Positions 63,333 through 64,000 of a stretch of DNA of 64,000 nucleotides are shown here, in pieces. Position numbers and translations under genes: made by a program. The DNA comes from Janibacter limosus NBRC 16128 (GTDB taxonomy: Bacteria > Actinomycetota > Actinomycetes > Actinomycetales > Dermatophilaceae): contig NZ_BCSS01000001.1 in the NCBI RefSeq assembly GCF_001570985.1, positions 1 through 64,000 on the forward strand, given 5' to 3'. Positions within the stretch are counted from its first letter, which is position 1; the number at the start of each line of letters is the position of its first letter. Under the pieces are notes generated by a model. That model did no database searches and was not told where the DNA came from. It was given only the letters and a program-made list of their open reading frames with translations.

Positions 63333-64000
63333 ATGGTAGGCGACGACTTGAGTACGAGGCACCGTCCGGGACGCATCCTGGGTCTCGACCTGCTGCGTGC
63401 TGTCGCCGCGTGGCTCGTCCTGCTCTCGCACGTCGCCTTCTGGACCGGCGCGGGGGCACAGGGCACTCTCGGGGGGCTGGCCGTTCGGGGCGAGCTGGGG
63501 GTGGCGGTCTTTTTCGCGCTCTCCGCCTTCTTGCTGTCCGCCCCCTTCGTCCGTCGAGGGCTCGGCGGAGCGGCCCACTGGTCCGCACGTCGCTATCTCA
63601 CCCGTCGTGCGGCGCGCATCCTGCCGGCCTACCTCCTCGCCCTCGCAGCGGTCGTGGCCGTCGCCGCCTTCCTCGGTGGGGCCGCTGCCAGCGGGCTCGA
63701 CGTCCCCACCGTGCTCGTGCACCTCGTCATCGGCCAGGGGTGGACGGGGAGGACCTTCCAGTCCTTCACCCAGTCGTGGAGCCTGACCACCGAGGTGACC
63801 TTCTACGTCCTGCTGCCCCTCATCGCGGCGGCGGCCGCGCCGCTCACGCGAGCGCCCTCCCCCGTCCAGCGAGCACGTCGGATGCTCCTGCTGTGCGCTC
63901 TGGTCGCCGTCGGTGGGCTCGCCCTCCAGACTGTCTCCGCCCTGGTCGCGGATCCTCACTGGGCCGGGGTGCTGGCGACGAGCGCAGCCGGGCACGCTGC
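63333..64000 (+). CDS. acyltransferase family membrane protein (5' part)
   Basis: The first 222 codons of a gene that runs off the window. It has R-I-L-G-L-D-L-L-R-A-V-A-A-W-L-V-L-L-S-H-V near residue 15, the N-terminus of acyltransferase-3 (OafA-like) proteins with the active-site His, and several hydrophobic helices. These enzymes O-acylate surface sugars. It is divergent from hddA with 40 bp between starts. The ATG lies within a TACC-GAAT-GGTA palindrome (63327-63338), and the start is not certain. Confidence 0.82.
   Translation, partial: MVGDDLSTRHRPGRILGLDLLRAVAAWLVLLSHVAFWTGAGAQGTLGGLAVRGELGVAVFFALSAFLLSAPFVRRGLGGAAHWSARRYLTRRAARILPAYLLALAAVVAVAAFLGGAAASGLDVPTVLVHLVIGQGWTGRTFQSFTQSWSLTTEVTFYVLLPLIAAAAAPLTRAPSPVQRARRMLLLCALVAVGGLALQTVSALVADPHWAGVLATSAAGHA

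Overview
The window looks like chromosomal core DNA of a high-GC actinobacterium. The supporting evidence is very high GC, frequent GTG starts, and the actinobacterial genes whiA, rbpA, opcA, a SUF operon headed by sufR, and an acVLRF1-type release factor. The gene order from uvrC/rapZ/yvcK/whiA/gap/pgk/tpiA/secG through pgl/opcA/zwf/tal/tkt, ctaB/ctaA and the SUF operon resembles the arrangement I know from Mycobacterium tuberculosis (roughly Rv1420 to Rv1466). An order such as Micrococcales (for example Intrasporangiaceae) is plausible, but that is inference from gene content only. I saw no rRNA, tRNA, CRISPR array, insertion sequence or prophage.

Layout: 1-894, tail of an unknown gene and SURF1. 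898-5918, an ABC exporter and a sulfur-assimilation operon (sulfite reductase, APS reductase, sirohydrochlorin chelatase-like protein) behind a dyad-rich promoter. 5984-8618, an ABC-F ATPase divergent from a membrane zinc peptidase. 8637-15746, the operon sufR-B-D-(Rieske ferredoxin)-C-S-U-T with a tRNA-cleaving acVLRF1 protein as its last gene. 15834-19404, an ABC-2 transporter, heme A synthase and heme O synthase, the last two convergent around an 87-nt hairpin. 19575-27957, a six-gene pentose-phosphate operon in which every junction is a 4-bp stop/start overlap. 28030-37137 (minus strand), rbpA, secG, tpiA-pgk-gap, whiA-yvcK-rapZ-uvrC and a secreted Rieske lipoprotein. 37350-42974, a branched-chain amino-acid ABC transporter. 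43043-57936, uvrA, a GH15 hydrolase with an MBL hydrolase, three transporters, a riboswitch-controlled terC, uvrB, coaE and rpsA. 58085-64000, a methyltransferase, a UXS-like sugar-nucleotide enzyme, a DUF3068 membrane protein, three heptose-modification genes (gmhB, gmhA, hddA) and the start of an acyltransferase, which looks like the edge of a surface-polysaccharide locus.

How the genes work together: central carbon metabolism (gap-pgk-tpiA and the pentose-phosphate operon), Fe-S assembly and its clients (sulfite reductase, APS reductase), heme a supply for cytochrome oxidase (ctaA, ctaB, SURF1) and excision repair (uvrA, uvrB, uvrC) are all present. Regulation is visible in the DNA. Eleven genes start 6-8 bases after a TANNNT -10 box, which suggests leaderless mRNAs. 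There are strong hairpin terminators sharing a CGAAGGG seed, an attenuator between livK and livH, a yybP-ykoY manganese riboswitch in front of terC, and two divergent promoters whose -10 boxes overlap. No whole-system novelty stands out. The most interesting signals are the ctaA/ctaB hairpin, the overlapping divergent -10 boxes, the acVLRF1 gene inside the SUF operon and the dyad cluster at the sulfite reductase start.
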